Assembly (NCBI RefSeq): GCF_900101265.1
Contig: NZ_FMZS01000009.1
Span: 1-64,000 of the forward strand
Direction of reading: 5' to 3'
DNA length: 64,000 nucleotides
Source of the DNA: Massilia sp. PDC64
GTDB taxonomy: Bacteria; Pseudomonadota; Gammaproteobacteria; Burkholderiales; Burkholderiaceae_D
The position numbers were made by a program, and so were the translations under genes. Under the pieces are notes generated by a model. The model was given only the letters and a program-made list of their open reading frames with translations. It did no database searches and was not told the DNA's origin. Shown piece after piece: positions 18,408 to 26,889 of this stretch (positions within the stretch are counted from its first letter, which is position 1; each line of letters opens with the position of its first letter).

Positions 18408-19096
18408 TTCCGTGAAAGCCCATCAACAACCGACAGAAAAAGCCCGGCTGCGTTAGCGTCGTTGCCTGACAGCGATACACCGAAAGATTGGACCGGCACT
18501 TGTAACGTTGATTGGATATCTGCCAGCAAGGCGCGATACGGCTCTACCACCTGAGACAGATTTTTTGAATCGACTTTGTCTACCTTGTTCACGACAAAGA
18601 ATACCCTGCTCAGGTTGTCCCAGCGGAGTGCAAAGACTGCCATTGTTCTTTGCCAGACGGATGGGCCTTCAACAAGGTAACCAAGAAATCGCCTCAACTG
18701 TTCGATGTGAATTTTGGGGTCACGCTCATCCACCATAACGACGAGCACCCGCGGGCTATTGTTGAAGTAAGCCGCAGCCCATTGATCTGGTAGGTCGCCG
18801 GGAACATCAATTTTTTTGTAGAAATCTATCCCATCTGACGCTTGAGCAAGATCTTGCCTTAGACGCACTTTGTCCACGTGTGTCGTAAGAGTGCGATTAA
18901 AATCCAAGAAGACGTTGGGTTCGTCAACTTCAAAACGCTGTAAGAAGGTTGTCTTGCCAACATTAGCTATCCCAACTGGTAAGACCCCGTTTTTTGTCTT
19001 TTGGCGCCATGCACGATAAAACGAAATAGCCTCTCGACTCGCCTCTTCTTCTAGCTTGTCGCGAATCTTGCCGCCAATCTTCTGGGTCGATGCCAA
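18404..19096 (-). CDS. P-loop GTPase of a two-gene cassette
   Basis: This 230-residue protein shows the G motifs in order: P-loop G42-I-A-N-V-G-K-T49, a switch region with T-T-H, D97-V-P-G100 (DxxG), N170-K-V-D173 for guanine recognition and a possible G5 S-L-S-G. The basic and acidic N-terminal 40 residues form a helix, possibly for membrane or partner contact. It starts at TTG 19096 with an AAAGGGG site six bases before. It resembles small TRAFAC-class GTPases found in prokaryotic conflict systems rather than Era, Der or Obg. It is coupled to the gene at 17877. A defence role is inferred from the island context. Confidence 0.75.
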   Translation of the reverse strand: MASTQKIGGKIRDKLEEEASREAISFYRAWRQKTKNGVLPVGIANVGKTTFLQRFEVDEPNVFLDFNRTLTTHVDKVRLRQDLAQASDGIDFYKKIDVPGDLPDQWAAAYFNNSPRVLVVMVDERDPKIHIEQLRRFLGYLVEGPSVWQRTMAVFALRWDNLSRVFFVVNKVDKVDSKNLSQVVEPYRALLADIQSTLQVPVQSFGVSLSGNDANAAGLFLSVVDGLSRK

Positions 19097-19434
19097 CGCT
19101 TTCCCCTTTAGTTATAGCCGGAGCCGCCGAACGTTGGTTACTCGGCTCATTCGTCCATATGATGATGTCGAGAATTATATTCGCCTCAAGCATAGGCCCC
19201 GCTTTACCAGCAGAGTAATAGCAACAACGCTAAGCCTGATCCGAGGATGGCCTGAACGAATGTTTCTAAGGTGACGAGATGCCCGTCACCTTTTGGCCGC
19301 CCCGACCGTTGAATTCAGCATACCATATTGCCAACGAGGAAAAGTGGCGGACTGATAAGAATGGCACGAAGCGTCTACGCGCCCGCTGCTGCCTTCCTGG
19401 AGCCCTTGGCAGCCTTCGGTGCGGTATCAGTGGG
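19097..19434. other. Gap between GTPase and recombinase genes
   Basis: The AT-rich part 19097-19290 should contain the GTPase promoter (minus strand). After the recombinase stop codon its frame stays open for another 19 Lys/Ala-rich codons, down to 19375. That may be a lost C-terminal tail. Otherwise nothing is recognised. Confidence 0.4.
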
Positions 19435-20043
19435 TTAGAATTCTGCTGGCGCCGCCACGCCGTCGTGCGCCACGTCCAAGATGGCCAGGATGGTCGCCCG
19501 CGCCACGCCGAACTGCCGCGCCAATGCACTGATGGATGCGCCCTGCTTTCGCGCCTGGATGATGCGGGCGCGCTCTGCCGGGGTGGTCTTGGCCGGTCGG
19601 CCGAGCGTCTTACCTTGGGCCTTGGCGCGCTCCAGGCCTGCCTGAGTACGCTCGATCAGCAAGTCACGCTCCATCTCCGCGACGGCAGCCAGCATGGTCA
19701 GCATCATCTTCCCGGCAGGCGACGCCAGGTCCATCTTGCCGAGCTGGAGCACCACGACTTCGATCCGGCGCTCGGCCAGCATTTTGACCGTCTGGCCTAC
19801 GTCCAGCGCATCGCGGCCGAGCCGGTCGAGCTTGGAGACAACTAACGTCTCGCTTGGTCGAATGCGGTCCAGAAGCACCTTGAACTGCGGGCGCTCCGCA
19901 GCCTTCGTGGATCCACTGACGCCGGTGTCCGCGAACCAGAAGGCGTCGTGAATCGCATACCCGGCGCGCTCGATCTCAAGCCGCTGGTTGGTGATGTCCT
20001 GCTCGTGGGTGCTGACCCGTGCGTAGCCGAAGATGACGTTCAT
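19435..20043 (-). CDS. Serine recombinase of the resolvase/invertase family
   Basis: This 202-residue protein has the nucleophile S11 in Y-A-R-V-S-T-H-E-Q-D, the Arg pair in S-K-L-D-R-L-G-R-D and the conserved segment MLTMLAAVAEMERDLLIERTQ. A C-terminal helix-turn-helix (ISALARQFGVARATIL) completes it. It is the size of Tn3-type resolvases and DNA invertases and is intact. No Tn3-type transposase or 38-bp terminal repeats are visible, so it is either a remnant or an independent resolvase/invertase. Open codons beyond the TAA suggest a slightly shortened C-terminus. Confidence 0.9.
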   Translation of the reverse strand: MNVIFGYARVSTHEQDITNQRLEIERAGYAIHDAFWFADTGVSGSTKAAERPQFKVLLDRIRPSETLVVSKLDRLGRDALDVGQTVKMLAERRIEVVVLQLGKMDLASPAGKMMLTMLAAVAEMERDLLIERTQAGLERAKAQGKTLGRPAKTTPAERARIIQARKQGASISALARQFGVARATILAILDVAHDGVAAPAEF

Positions 20044-20325
20044 GTCGCGTCCTTCCAGGTTGAGGTGTCGAAATTGGGTGCATGACTTCCCTTCATGTTG
20101 GAAAGTCTGCACCGTATATTTTTCGACAGCCTTAACGCCCATCAGGGAAGGGGGTTGGAATACGGTCGTTTACGAACAGGCGGATGTTCTACCATCTGGC
20201 GATGTTTCCGAGGTACCATTGCTGTATGGACTTACTGCCCGGTGCCGCGCCCGAGGGCAGTTCCGCCCGGTCCTAACCAGGCGGACAGTTGCGCGCCACC
20301 TGCATTCAAGAACTGCGAACTCGCT

Positions 20326-22035
20326 ATGACCCTCACTATCCGCCTCTGGGATTTCGACATGGACTCCGACGTTCTGGGCCCGATCCGTTGCGCCCATTTC
20401 GACGCTACGAAGAAATTCAACGAATTCGAGGCCAGCATTCGGAACGGTACTGTCGACAGCACCGCCTTGGCACGCGATGTTTTTCAAACGGTCGCACGCA
20501 GGCGTACCGGCAATGCGGTGATCGACGCAAAGTGCGGTGGCGGCAAGTTCAGCGAAGAGGAGGTCTCTACGCTCCCTTCGGACGAGCTCGACCAGTTTTG
20601 CGACAAGCTGATGAAAGGGCGCCTTCGGGTGGTGGCGACCGCTGCCGGCGCCGAACCTCCGCCAGCAACACCCGTCCTCCCGCCTGGGCGCGAGGGCCTC
20701 GCGGCCGCGCTGCTTCACGTCGCGGAAAAAAGCCGCGCCGCGATGAAGCGCACATTGGACGCTGCGGAAAGGACCTTCCGTGTCATTTCCGTGTTCGATG
20801 CCCAGCATACCGCTTTGGGCGGCGATGCCGTCGAGCGGACGATGCGAGAGATTCGACGCAGCGAGGAACTGGTCCGGGGCGCAATGGGCACCGAAGATTT
20901 TATCAAGTCCGCTCTGGGCCAAACGTCGATGAACGCCGCCACCGAAGCCATGTTGGGCATTGGGCGCAACAGGGACATGATCAAGGCAGCACTGGGGATC
21001 GATGATCGCACGAAGTCGTTTCTGGACCAGACTTCGGTAAGCGCCGCAGCCCAGACCTTGGCAGGTATCGGACGCAGCGAAGACATGCTCAAGGGCGCGG
21101 CGGGAATTGACGAGCACATGAAGTCCTTGCTCGGCCCGACATCGATGAGTGCCGCAGCCCAGACCTTGGCGGGTATCGGACGCAGCGAAGACATGTTCAA
21201 GGGCGCGGCAGGAATTGACGAGCACATGAAGTCCTTGCTCGGCCCGACATCGATGAGTGCCGCAGCCCAGACCTTGGCGGGTATCGGACGCAGCGAAGAC
21301 ATGTTCAAGGGCGCGGTGGGAATTGACGAGCACATGAAGTCCTTGCTCGGCCCAACATCGATGAGTGCCGCAGCCCAAGCCGTGGCGGATCTCCACGCCA
21401 AGCACGAGATCACCAGCGAGGCATTGGCAATCGGCGACGACATTAAGACCGCCTTGGGCGGCCAGATGTCGGCGAATGCCGCGCTTGAGGCGATGTCAGG
21501 CATCCGATCTCTTGAAGAGACGGCGCGCCGCTTCACAAACACAACCCGCCCTAAAGTCCCGGACCTGAGTGGCATGGGCAGCCGGGAAGTGCTACCGACC
21601 TTTCAAGCCCCGCTGCCGGAAATTACCCCATATCGGATGCCCCCCATCCATAACCCGATCCATAAAACCAACGAGATCGTTGGCGAGCTGCTCGCGCATC
21701 AAAAAGCCGAGGCTGGGAAAAAGGATGCAGAGCGGTCCGAGGCGGCAACTGAGTCAGTGGACAACAAGAAAATCGCCAAGTCTGGCCTGAGCTACACAAA
21801 AGCGTCTTTCTGGTTGGCGTTCATCGCCTTCCTCTTCGCCACTGCTTGGGGTGTTTGGGTCTACTTGGACGCAAAGGCGGATGCACTCGAAACCGAAAAG
21901 AAAACCGAGATTCAGCTTGAAAAGCTGCGTGCCGAAATCCGCGCGCTGAAAGTTAGCAAGCCTGCGGCGGAGCCGCTTTCCAAGACGCCCGTGAGAATCT
22001 CGCCAGCCGGCCAGGCCGGCAGCGAGACGAAATGA
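20326..22035 (+). CDS. Tandem-repeat membrane-anchored protein of unknown function
   Basis: This 569-residue protein has an N-terminal domain (about 1-100, starting MTLTIRLWDFDMDSDVLGP) that is not recognised. A Pro-rich linker follows, then a helical region of 36-residue repeats from about residue 168 to 400. Three copies (residues 240-347) are almost identical, each reading AAAQTLAGIGRSEDM then a variant of KGAAGIDEHMKSLLGPTSMS. Flanking copies are diverged. A Pro-rich stretch, one membrane helix (about 494-515, FWLAFIAFLFATAWGVWVY) and a short coiled coil end the protein. The layout suggests a cytoplasmic solenoid tethered to the membrane. No ribosome site is clear. Function is unknown. 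Confidence 0.65.
   Translation: MTLTIRLWDFDMDSDVLGPIRCAHFDATKKFNEFEASIRNGTVDSTALARDVFQTVARRRTGNAVIDAKCGGGKFSEEEVSTLPSDELDQFCDKLMKGRLRVVATAAGAEPPPATPVLPPGREGLAAALLHVAEKSRAAMKRTLDAAERTFRVISVFDAQHTALGGDAVERTMREIRRSEELVRGAMGTEDFIKSALGQTSMNAATEAMLGIGRNRDMIKAALGIDDRTKSFLDQTSVSAAAQTLAGIGRSEDMLKGAAGIDEHMKSLLGPTSMSAAAQTLAGIGRSEDMFKGAAGIDEHMKSLLGPTSMSAAAQTLAGIGRSEDMFKGAVGIDEHMKSLLGPTSMSAAAQAVADLHAKHEITSEALAIGDDIKTALGGQMSANAALEAMSGIRSLEETARRFTNTTRPKVPDLSGMGSREVLPTFQAPLPEITPYRMPPIHNPIHKTNEIVGELLAHQKAEAGKKDAERSEAATESVDNKKIAKSGLSYTKASFWLAFIAFLFATAWGVWVYLDAKADALETEKKTEIQLEKLRAEIRALKVSKPAAEPLSKTPVRISPAGQAGSETK
21043..21366 (+). repeat. Three tandem 108-bp coding repeats
   Basis: Units start at 21043, 21151 and 21259 and differ at only a few bases. 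Each encodes 36 residues. Diverged units continue on both sides in the protein. The near identity implies recent duplication or gene conversion, and copy number could vary between strains. Confidence 0.9.
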
Positions 22036-22537
22036 CGGGAAGCTGCGGTAGCTTCTTCCCAAGTGCGAGGTAACCAGTCAGCAATGTCGCGTCCGCGTTC
22101 GCATATCTGGAGTAATGGCCCAGCCACGAAGCCCGGGCCGACGTCGAAGTTACTTCGCTTCGGGTGACATAGATAGCATGAGGAGGACCGTCAGCGTCAC
22201 CAGGTAGGCGCCGCCTACCTGGCTGTGCTCCTAGGCCACGATGAGCGCCGACAGTGAAGCAATGAGGCCAGGTGTAATTTCAAATTGCATTGCAGATTTC
22301 CCCGATTGGTTGGGTAAGCGCACCCGGTCCGCGGTGTGCTTGAACGTATAGGTACAACGTGTCAAACACGTTGCCAGTCCGGTGCGGCTGGTCCCTCGCC
22401 AGTTTTCCTAACCAGTTCCAACCTGATGATGGCGTCACGACTTAGGTGCAACGCAGCCAGTACCAGGGCAGTGCCGATGTGCTGCACCTGGTGGCGATCG
22501 CCGCGTCCGACCGCAACTGGCCGGTGCCACGGTCGAA
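22036..22537. other. Intergenic region with two palindromes
   Basis: No intact gene is visible. A palindrome CCAGGTAGGCG/CGCCTACCTGG lies at 22200-22222, and a second, AACGTGT-CAA-ACACGTT, at 22356-22372. The second has the shape of an operator. The region lies between convergent genes, so the first could also serve as an RNA hairpin, but no T-run follows. Confidence 0.45.
22150..22290 (-). pseudogene. Possible short membrane-protein gene with an internal stop
   Basis: An ATG at 22290, with GGGGA ten bases upstream, begins MQFEITPGLIASLSALIVA. It meets TAG at 22231-22233 and then continues in frame with Y-L-V-T-L-T-V-L-L-M-L-S to TAA. Two hydrophobic halves separated by one stop look like a broken holin-sized protein. 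This rests on a 46-codon frame only. Confidence 0.25.
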
Positions 22538-22912
22538 TCAGCAGGTGATCCCAATCGTGCTTTTCCCAGTTCGCACGTCAATGCCGAAGTAGCACGCATA
22601 CCCATCGGCCTTGCTCCAGGTGCAGCTAAGGTCGCCTCTACCCCGCTCCCGGTAATCTGGAGCAGCCCCGCAGGCTTTCGCGTCTGGCCCCATGTGGTCG
22701 AACAGGTCTTTCGCGAGAGGGCCGGTCAGCATCACCGACAATTTCCGGTCCTTCTCAGTGGGCGGGGTTGAATCCCCGATGCTCCCGCCATACACGTAGT
22801 AATCGCCCTTGAGCGGCTTGGCTAAATACCGGCCCTCTTCCTTTTTGTCGGCCGCGTGAGCGAGAGGAAGCAGCGCAAGCGCGCTGACAAGACAAACCGT
22901 GCGTGCGTTCAT
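22538..22912 (-). CDS. Periplasmic protein, probable immunity to the adjacent murein peptidase
   Basis: This 124-residue protein has a clear signal peptide (MNARTVCLVSALALLPLAHA, cleaved before ADKK). The mature part is small and contains four cysteines that could form two disulfides. Its ATG overlaps the stop codon of the peptidase gene (22909-22912). A secreted small protein coupled to a cell-wall-cutting enzyme in an Hcp cassette is the usual form of a type VI immunity protein, which protects the producer's own periplasm. No sequence family was recognised, so the role comes from context. Confidence 0.6.
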   Translation of the reverse strand: MNARTVCLVSALALLPLAHAADKKEEGRYLAKPLKGDYYVYGGSIGDSTPPTEKDRKLSVMLTGPLAKDLFDHMGPDAKACGAAPDYRERGRGDLSCTWSKADGYACYFGIDVRTGKSTIGITC

Positions 22913-23430
22913 GGGCGCTCCCAGATTTCGATGTGAAGGTGGTCGTTGTGGTCGGGCCAATACTTCACGCGCCCGCCGGTAGCCTGCTGCACCTTTTCGT
23001 CGTTGAAGTAGATGAGCCTCACCATCGGGTGCTGTAAAAACAGGCGAACCAGCTTAATAGTGGCCTCGCGGTCGTACACCGCCGTGTCCATGTACGAGCA
23101 ACGCGCGGCATGGCCGACCATTTTGTCCTTCCGCACCGGGCGGATATCCATTTCGATACCCTTCATGTGCGTGTGGTGATCGTACTTAAGCCCGTTGGCC
23201 ACGCTGATGTTACCAATGCCGAATTTCCGGTCATCGATGGCCTGCCACTCGCGCTCGACCCAGAAGATCACGGACAGCATGTTGGGGTGCGCATACTGCG
23301 CTAAGTGCCCGGTGCCGGGCACGCCGCCGACGTTCCCGTACACGTAGTAGCCCGCATCCTCGGGAGCCTGGGGCAGCATGTAGCGGCCCAGCTGGTCCCT
23401 CGGTTGAATCGGAACTCCAGAAGCCGCCAT
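22909..23430 (-). CDS. Putative type VI effector: MepA/LAS-type murein endopeptidase
   Basis: This 173-residue protein has zinc ligands of LAS/M74 peptidases: H85-H-x-H88-x-x-G-x-x-x-D95 in DHHTHMKGIEMDIRP, and H161-x-x-H164-x-H166 in PDHNDHLHIEIW. Such enzymes cut peptide cross-links of peptidoglycan. There is no signal peptide, which fits delivery by Hcp rather than by Sec. The true start is ATG 23430, with a GAGGAA site. It lies directly after hcp on the same strand and before a signal-peptide-bearing gene, the order effector then immunity. Cargo loading inside the Hcp ring is inferred from its small size. Confidence 0.75.
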   Translation of the reverse strand: MAASGVPIQPRDQLGRYMLPQAPEDAGYYVYGNVGGVPGTGHLAQYAHPNMLSVIFWVEREWQAIDDRKFGIGNISVANGLKYDHHTHMKGIEMDIRPVRKDKMVGHAARCSYMDTAVYDREATIKLVRLFLQHPMVRLIYFNDEKVQQATGGRVKYWPDHNDHLHIEIWERP

Positions 23431-23440
23431 GACCAGTTCC

Positions 23441-23935
23441 TCACGCGCAGCACTTCTTGGCAGCCAAGTCCCAACCGCCGGCCGTACTGCCACCAGCGCC
23501 GCCGCCGATCTTCTGCTGCGTGTACGTCCACTTGACCTTAGAGAAGCACAGCCCGATCTCGTCGTGGAGCGTGCCGCCGCCGGGCATCCCCTGGTCGATG
23601 TGGGAGAGCATCACGTTCTCCAGCTCGACCTGATAAAACTTCACTGGCTTGCCGTCGCCGTCGGCCCGCATAAACTCTAGCTTGGCCTTCGGGGTCGTCT
23701 TGCCCATCGAGCAGTGTTGCATCAGGACCGGCGAGGCAATGTCGACGAGCTTAGTGATGGACAGCGTACGGTGCTCGGAATGGCCGGCTGTGTGGCCGCC
23801 TGCGGTGGACACGCTCGTGCTCCTTGGCTGCGTCACTCCCCAGTGGGCCGAGGTGAGCTCGATCCACCCTTGGTGCGCGGAGTCGGCTGACTCCCCCTTG
23901 ATGCCATCGATCTGCAGGTATGCGTCAGTCGCCAT
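23441..23935 (-). CDS. hcp: Hcp-family type VI secretion tube protein
   Basis: This 164-residue protein starts MATDAYLQIDGIKGES and contains the Hcp landmarks IELTSAHWGVTQP, HRTLSITKLVDIASP, a V-x-F-Y-Q-V-E-L-E-N-V strand and the final GWDLAAKK. Hexamers stack into the tube that is fired from type VI sheaths and can carry small effectors in the lumen. A GGAGG site precedes ATG 23935. No other type VI structural genes are in the window, so this is an orphan cassette that must rely on an apparatus encoded elsewhere. It heads the operon with the peptidase and immunity genes. Confidence 0.9.
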   Translation of the reverse strand: MATDAYLQIDGIKGESADSAHQGWIELTSAHWGVTQPRSTSVSTAGGHTAGHSEHRTLSITKLVDIASPVLMQHCSMGKTTPKAKLEFMRADGDGKPVKFYQVELENVMLSHIDQGMPGGGTLHDEIGLCFSKVKWTYTQQKIGGGAGGSTAGGWDLAAKKCCA

Positions 23936-24084
23936 GATGCCTCCGTTATTTTGATGAGGCATCGTCGCAGGGTCGAGTTTACGACAATTTGGCAGCGGTC
24001 AACGGTCCGGCAGCACAAGATCAAGGTCCCGCACCTTACGCATAGAACTGATTGAAGGTTTAAGCCGGCTTCAATTAATCTATT

Positions 24085-26889
24085 TTATTCATCTGGAACA
24101 AGCAAATCGTCAGGTGCTGTTTCTCCGCCTTTAGCGCGCAATGCGGCCTCAAGTTCCTTAGCCATATTCGACCAGTTGGTAATTGATGCGCGATCGCTCC
24201 CGTAAGCGCAGAGTTTCTCAAGACCTCTAAGAATCCATGGCAAAAATGTCCCAACAACGCCATTGATGAAAGGCACGAAGTCCTCGAACATCTTCTCGAC
24301 GGTTTCTGGCTGAGCCTTAGACGTCTTACTGCGCAACTGTTCAAAGACGTCTCTTAAGTCTGAGCCCAGAAGCAAGTTTTCCAACATCTTCTGAAGATTA
24401 TCAGCCTTGACCACGTTCTTATGTGATGCTCCAGAGAAAATCTTTCTTAGAGTGTCGTCAGCCTGTTCAGGGATATTATTAAATCGCTTCAGAAGTTCAG
24501 CATAAAGAGTCGGGCCTGACTCAAAGGTCTCGCTTGACAGGAACTCCACCATTTGTCGACAAGTTTCAGGCGAAAAGCCGCTCAAATTAGCAGCTTGGCC
24601 AAAGGGGGTTAGCTTAATGGGACTATTCATCACTGCCATTGCCCCGCCAACCCGCTGATCGTCCAAAATGCTATTGACCGTCGCTGAGAGAATTCGGCGC
24701 ACATTGTCTTCGCCATCAGTTTGCCCAGCATAGGAAGCATCGCTCAAGTCCGACACAATATCTTCGGCTTCTGGGTGCTCTCTGATGCAAGCGAGCAGTT
24801 GTGCACTGAAAGTAGCCTCGATGAATTTTTGTTGGTGTTCCGACGTCTCGGCCCACTCGCCGCCAAGCGTTGACTGAAGTGGCAACGACGAGAACATCAC
24901 CTTTTCTAAGGAATGCGTATTTCTTTGCCGTGAGGTGGATGGAGGTCCCATTAAATTTTGGAAAAGCACAGTATCGCCTTCAGAGAAGGCGCCAGCTCTA
25001 CCACATCGGCCTGCAATGTTGCGGAAAGTCATCGACTTCATTGGCGTGCCATCACCATACATACTGCTCAGCCAATGAGAGACAACAGTCCATCGGAACG
25101 GAAGATCTGCCCCTTCGGCGAGCGTAGTAGTGGCGCACACCACGAACAGGGCACGTGCGCGGGTTAATCGCTCAATTTCGCGGCGCACATCAAAGGGAAG
25201 TGAGGCATTGTGGTATGCCACCCCGTACCGAAGACAGCCAGCCAAAAAATCCAAGTACGGATATCGTGTGAGAATATTATCTGCGGTCTGGAGCACATCG
25301 TCGTTTTTGACCAATTCACGGCCGCTTATCAGCTCACGAGCGAGAAGTCGAGTGTCTAGCTTGCGCGGACATACTATTAAGCCTGGTGAACCTAGGCGCG
25401 CCAAAAAATCACGTGCTATAGCAGCAACATTTTCGGATGCACTCTTCTCGTTTGGTTTCGGAAAACGCGCTGGTTTAATCTGTCCAGGAAGTTTGATCTT
25501 CACAGGTTTCGACAAAGGCGAAATAGCCTCATCTTGCTGAGGCCGAAGCGCATCGTTTCCGTGGATCCAATGCATGTCTCCATTTGCCAGACACATGGCT
25601 AATCGGCGGGCGGTCGGCCGCCAACCAATCTCATGAAGGTCCTTTTCTTCCACCCCAAGCCACCTGCAGACTCGCTGTGGCTTGGTCAGCACAGCTGACA
25701 ACCCGATAATGCGAAGATTTGGATTGCTTCGCTGGAGTAGCCGAAGGCGTGACACCAATCCTTCTACTCGGGCGCCCCGCACACCATTTTCAAGGATATG
25801 AATCTCGTCGAACACGACCGTACGTAGCCGTTCCAGGTTTTCACCAGAGCGAAGCCAACCATCAAACCTTTCAGGCGTTGCAACGACAACCTCTTTCTCG
25901 GCAAAGACGCTCAACCCCTCCGACTGAAAACCACCGAACATCGAAATAGATGTTGCTTCATTGCCAAGGCGCTTCCGAAGCGAATCCTTTACTTGCTCCC
26001 CAACGGCGACATACGGCGCTACGTAGACGCATAGCCCATTATCCGCTAGACCAGAGGCGATGCAAGCCTCAGCTACAAACGTCTTCCCAGTGCTTGTGGG
26101 CAGTGTCAGAAGGGTATTACGCCCATGTCCAGCAATTCGCTCTTTACTCAGAAGCACATGTTGCGGCGGTAGTAGGGTCACCATGCCTGCTCTGATGGAA
26201 TTCCGAATAAACCAGTCTGGGATTTCAGGGGCATCATCCAAAAGATTAGCGGTCGCTAATCTTCTAGCTTGGTGGGCTGCCATCCGCCCCCCCAAAAGAA
26301 GAGCACCCTCTGCCATTATCCCCGCCCTTGCGGCTGTAGTGAAAAACGTCAACGCGCTATCGAATGATGTAGCACGTACTTGGCTAGAGGCGTTACGCAA
26401 CGCACGGTACCACTGCAAACGAAATGGCTCAAATTCGCTATCCGCAGAACGGTGTCGAACAGAGTCATGGCAAGGGTCGCATATTGCGGCGACCATGCGG
26501 AACACTAAGCTATCCTCTATAAAATCTGAGGAAACATCGGAAAGAGCAGCACGGGCGCTAGGAAAGTTGCCATGCATAGCAAAGGCGACTGCGGCATGAA
26601 ACGACAATTCGTCAAGGTCAGCGCTATTCGCGCGCTTTTCCCGGCGTAAGTGCTGTGCGGTCGACTGCAAAATCCGGGCAGCGGCCACAAGAGGTTGTGC
26701 ATTTCTCTCATCATCAAGCGCTTCTAGCGCCTTAATATTTACGCGAACTTGAAATGCATTGATACACTTGAGTGCGGTTGCTACGTCAAGCGGATCTTCT
26801 GTCGGCAATGCAGGCTCGACTCCCCTTGCCTTTGCTGCCGACGAGGCGGCGCTGTCAAGGAATTTGACTGAGACAGGTAGGTTGCTCAT
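24085..26889 (-). CDS. HamB-like Ski2-type helicase (Hachiman-like defence)
   Basis: This 934-residue protein has superfamily 2 helicase motifs: P-loop T-S-T-G-K-T at about 265-270, the DExH box D361-E-I-H364, motif III G-L-S-A-V and motif VI AGRCGRAG near 620-630. An N-terminal helical domain of about 240 residues and a C-terminal region of about 250 residues flank the core. Architecture and operon match HamB of the Hachiman anti-phage system and AbpB of E. coli, which restrain a nuclease partner until damaged or phage DNA is met. Its ATG overlaps the stop of the nuclease gene. GC and codon use differ from the core genome. Confidence 0.85.
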   Translation of the reverse strand: MSNLPVSVKFLDSAASSAAKARGVEPALPTEDPLDVATALKCINAFQVRVNIKALEALDDERNAQPLVAAARILQSTAQHLRREKRANSADLDELSFHAAVAFAMHGNFPSARAALSDVSSDFIEDSLVFRMVAAICDPCHDSVRHRSADSEFEPFRLQWYRALRNASSQVRATSFDSALTFFTTAARAGIMAEGALLLGGRMAAHQARRLATANLLDDAPEIPDWFIRNSIRAGMVTLLPPQHVLLSKERIAGHGRNTLLTLPTSTGKTFVAEACIASGLADNGLCVYVAPYVAVGEQVKDSLRKRLGNEATSISMFGGFQSEGLSVFAEKEVVVATPERFDGWLRSGENLERLRTVVFDEIHILENGVRGARVEGLVSRLRLLQRSNPNLRIIGLSAVLTKPQRVCRWLGVEEKDLHEIGWRPTARRLAMCLANGDMHWIHGNDALRPQQDEAISPLSKPVKIKLPGQIKPARFPKPNEKSASENVAAIARDFLARLGSPGLIVCPRKLDTRLLARELISGRELVKNDDVLQTADNILTRYPYLDFLAGCLRYGVAYHNASLPFDVRREIERLTRARALFVVCATTTLAEGADLPFRWTVVSHWLSSMYGDGTPMKSMTFRNIAGRCGRAGAFSEGDTVLFQNLMGPPSTSRQRNTHSLEKVMFSSLPLQSTLGGEWAETSEHQQKFIEATFSAQLLACIREHPEAEDIVSDLSDASYAGQTDGEDNVRRILSATVNSILDDQRVGGAMAVMNSPIKLTPFGQAANLSGFSPETCRQMVEFLSSETFESGPTLYAELLKRFNNIPEQADDTLRKIFSGASHKNVVKADNLQKMLENLLLGSDLRDVFEQLRSKTSKAQPETVEKMFEDFVPFINGVVGTFLPWILRGLEKLCAYGSDRASITNWSNMAKELEAALRAKGGETAPDDLLVPDE

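Noticed and set aside
19435..20043. Resolvase as evidence of a complete Tn3-family transposon
   Set aside because: No Tn3 transposase and no 38-bp terminal repeats were seen nearby.
21043..21366. Regular direct repeats that could suggest a CRISPR array
   Set aside because: The units are contiguous at exactly 108 bp, keep one reading frame and have no variable spacers. They are protein-coding repeats.
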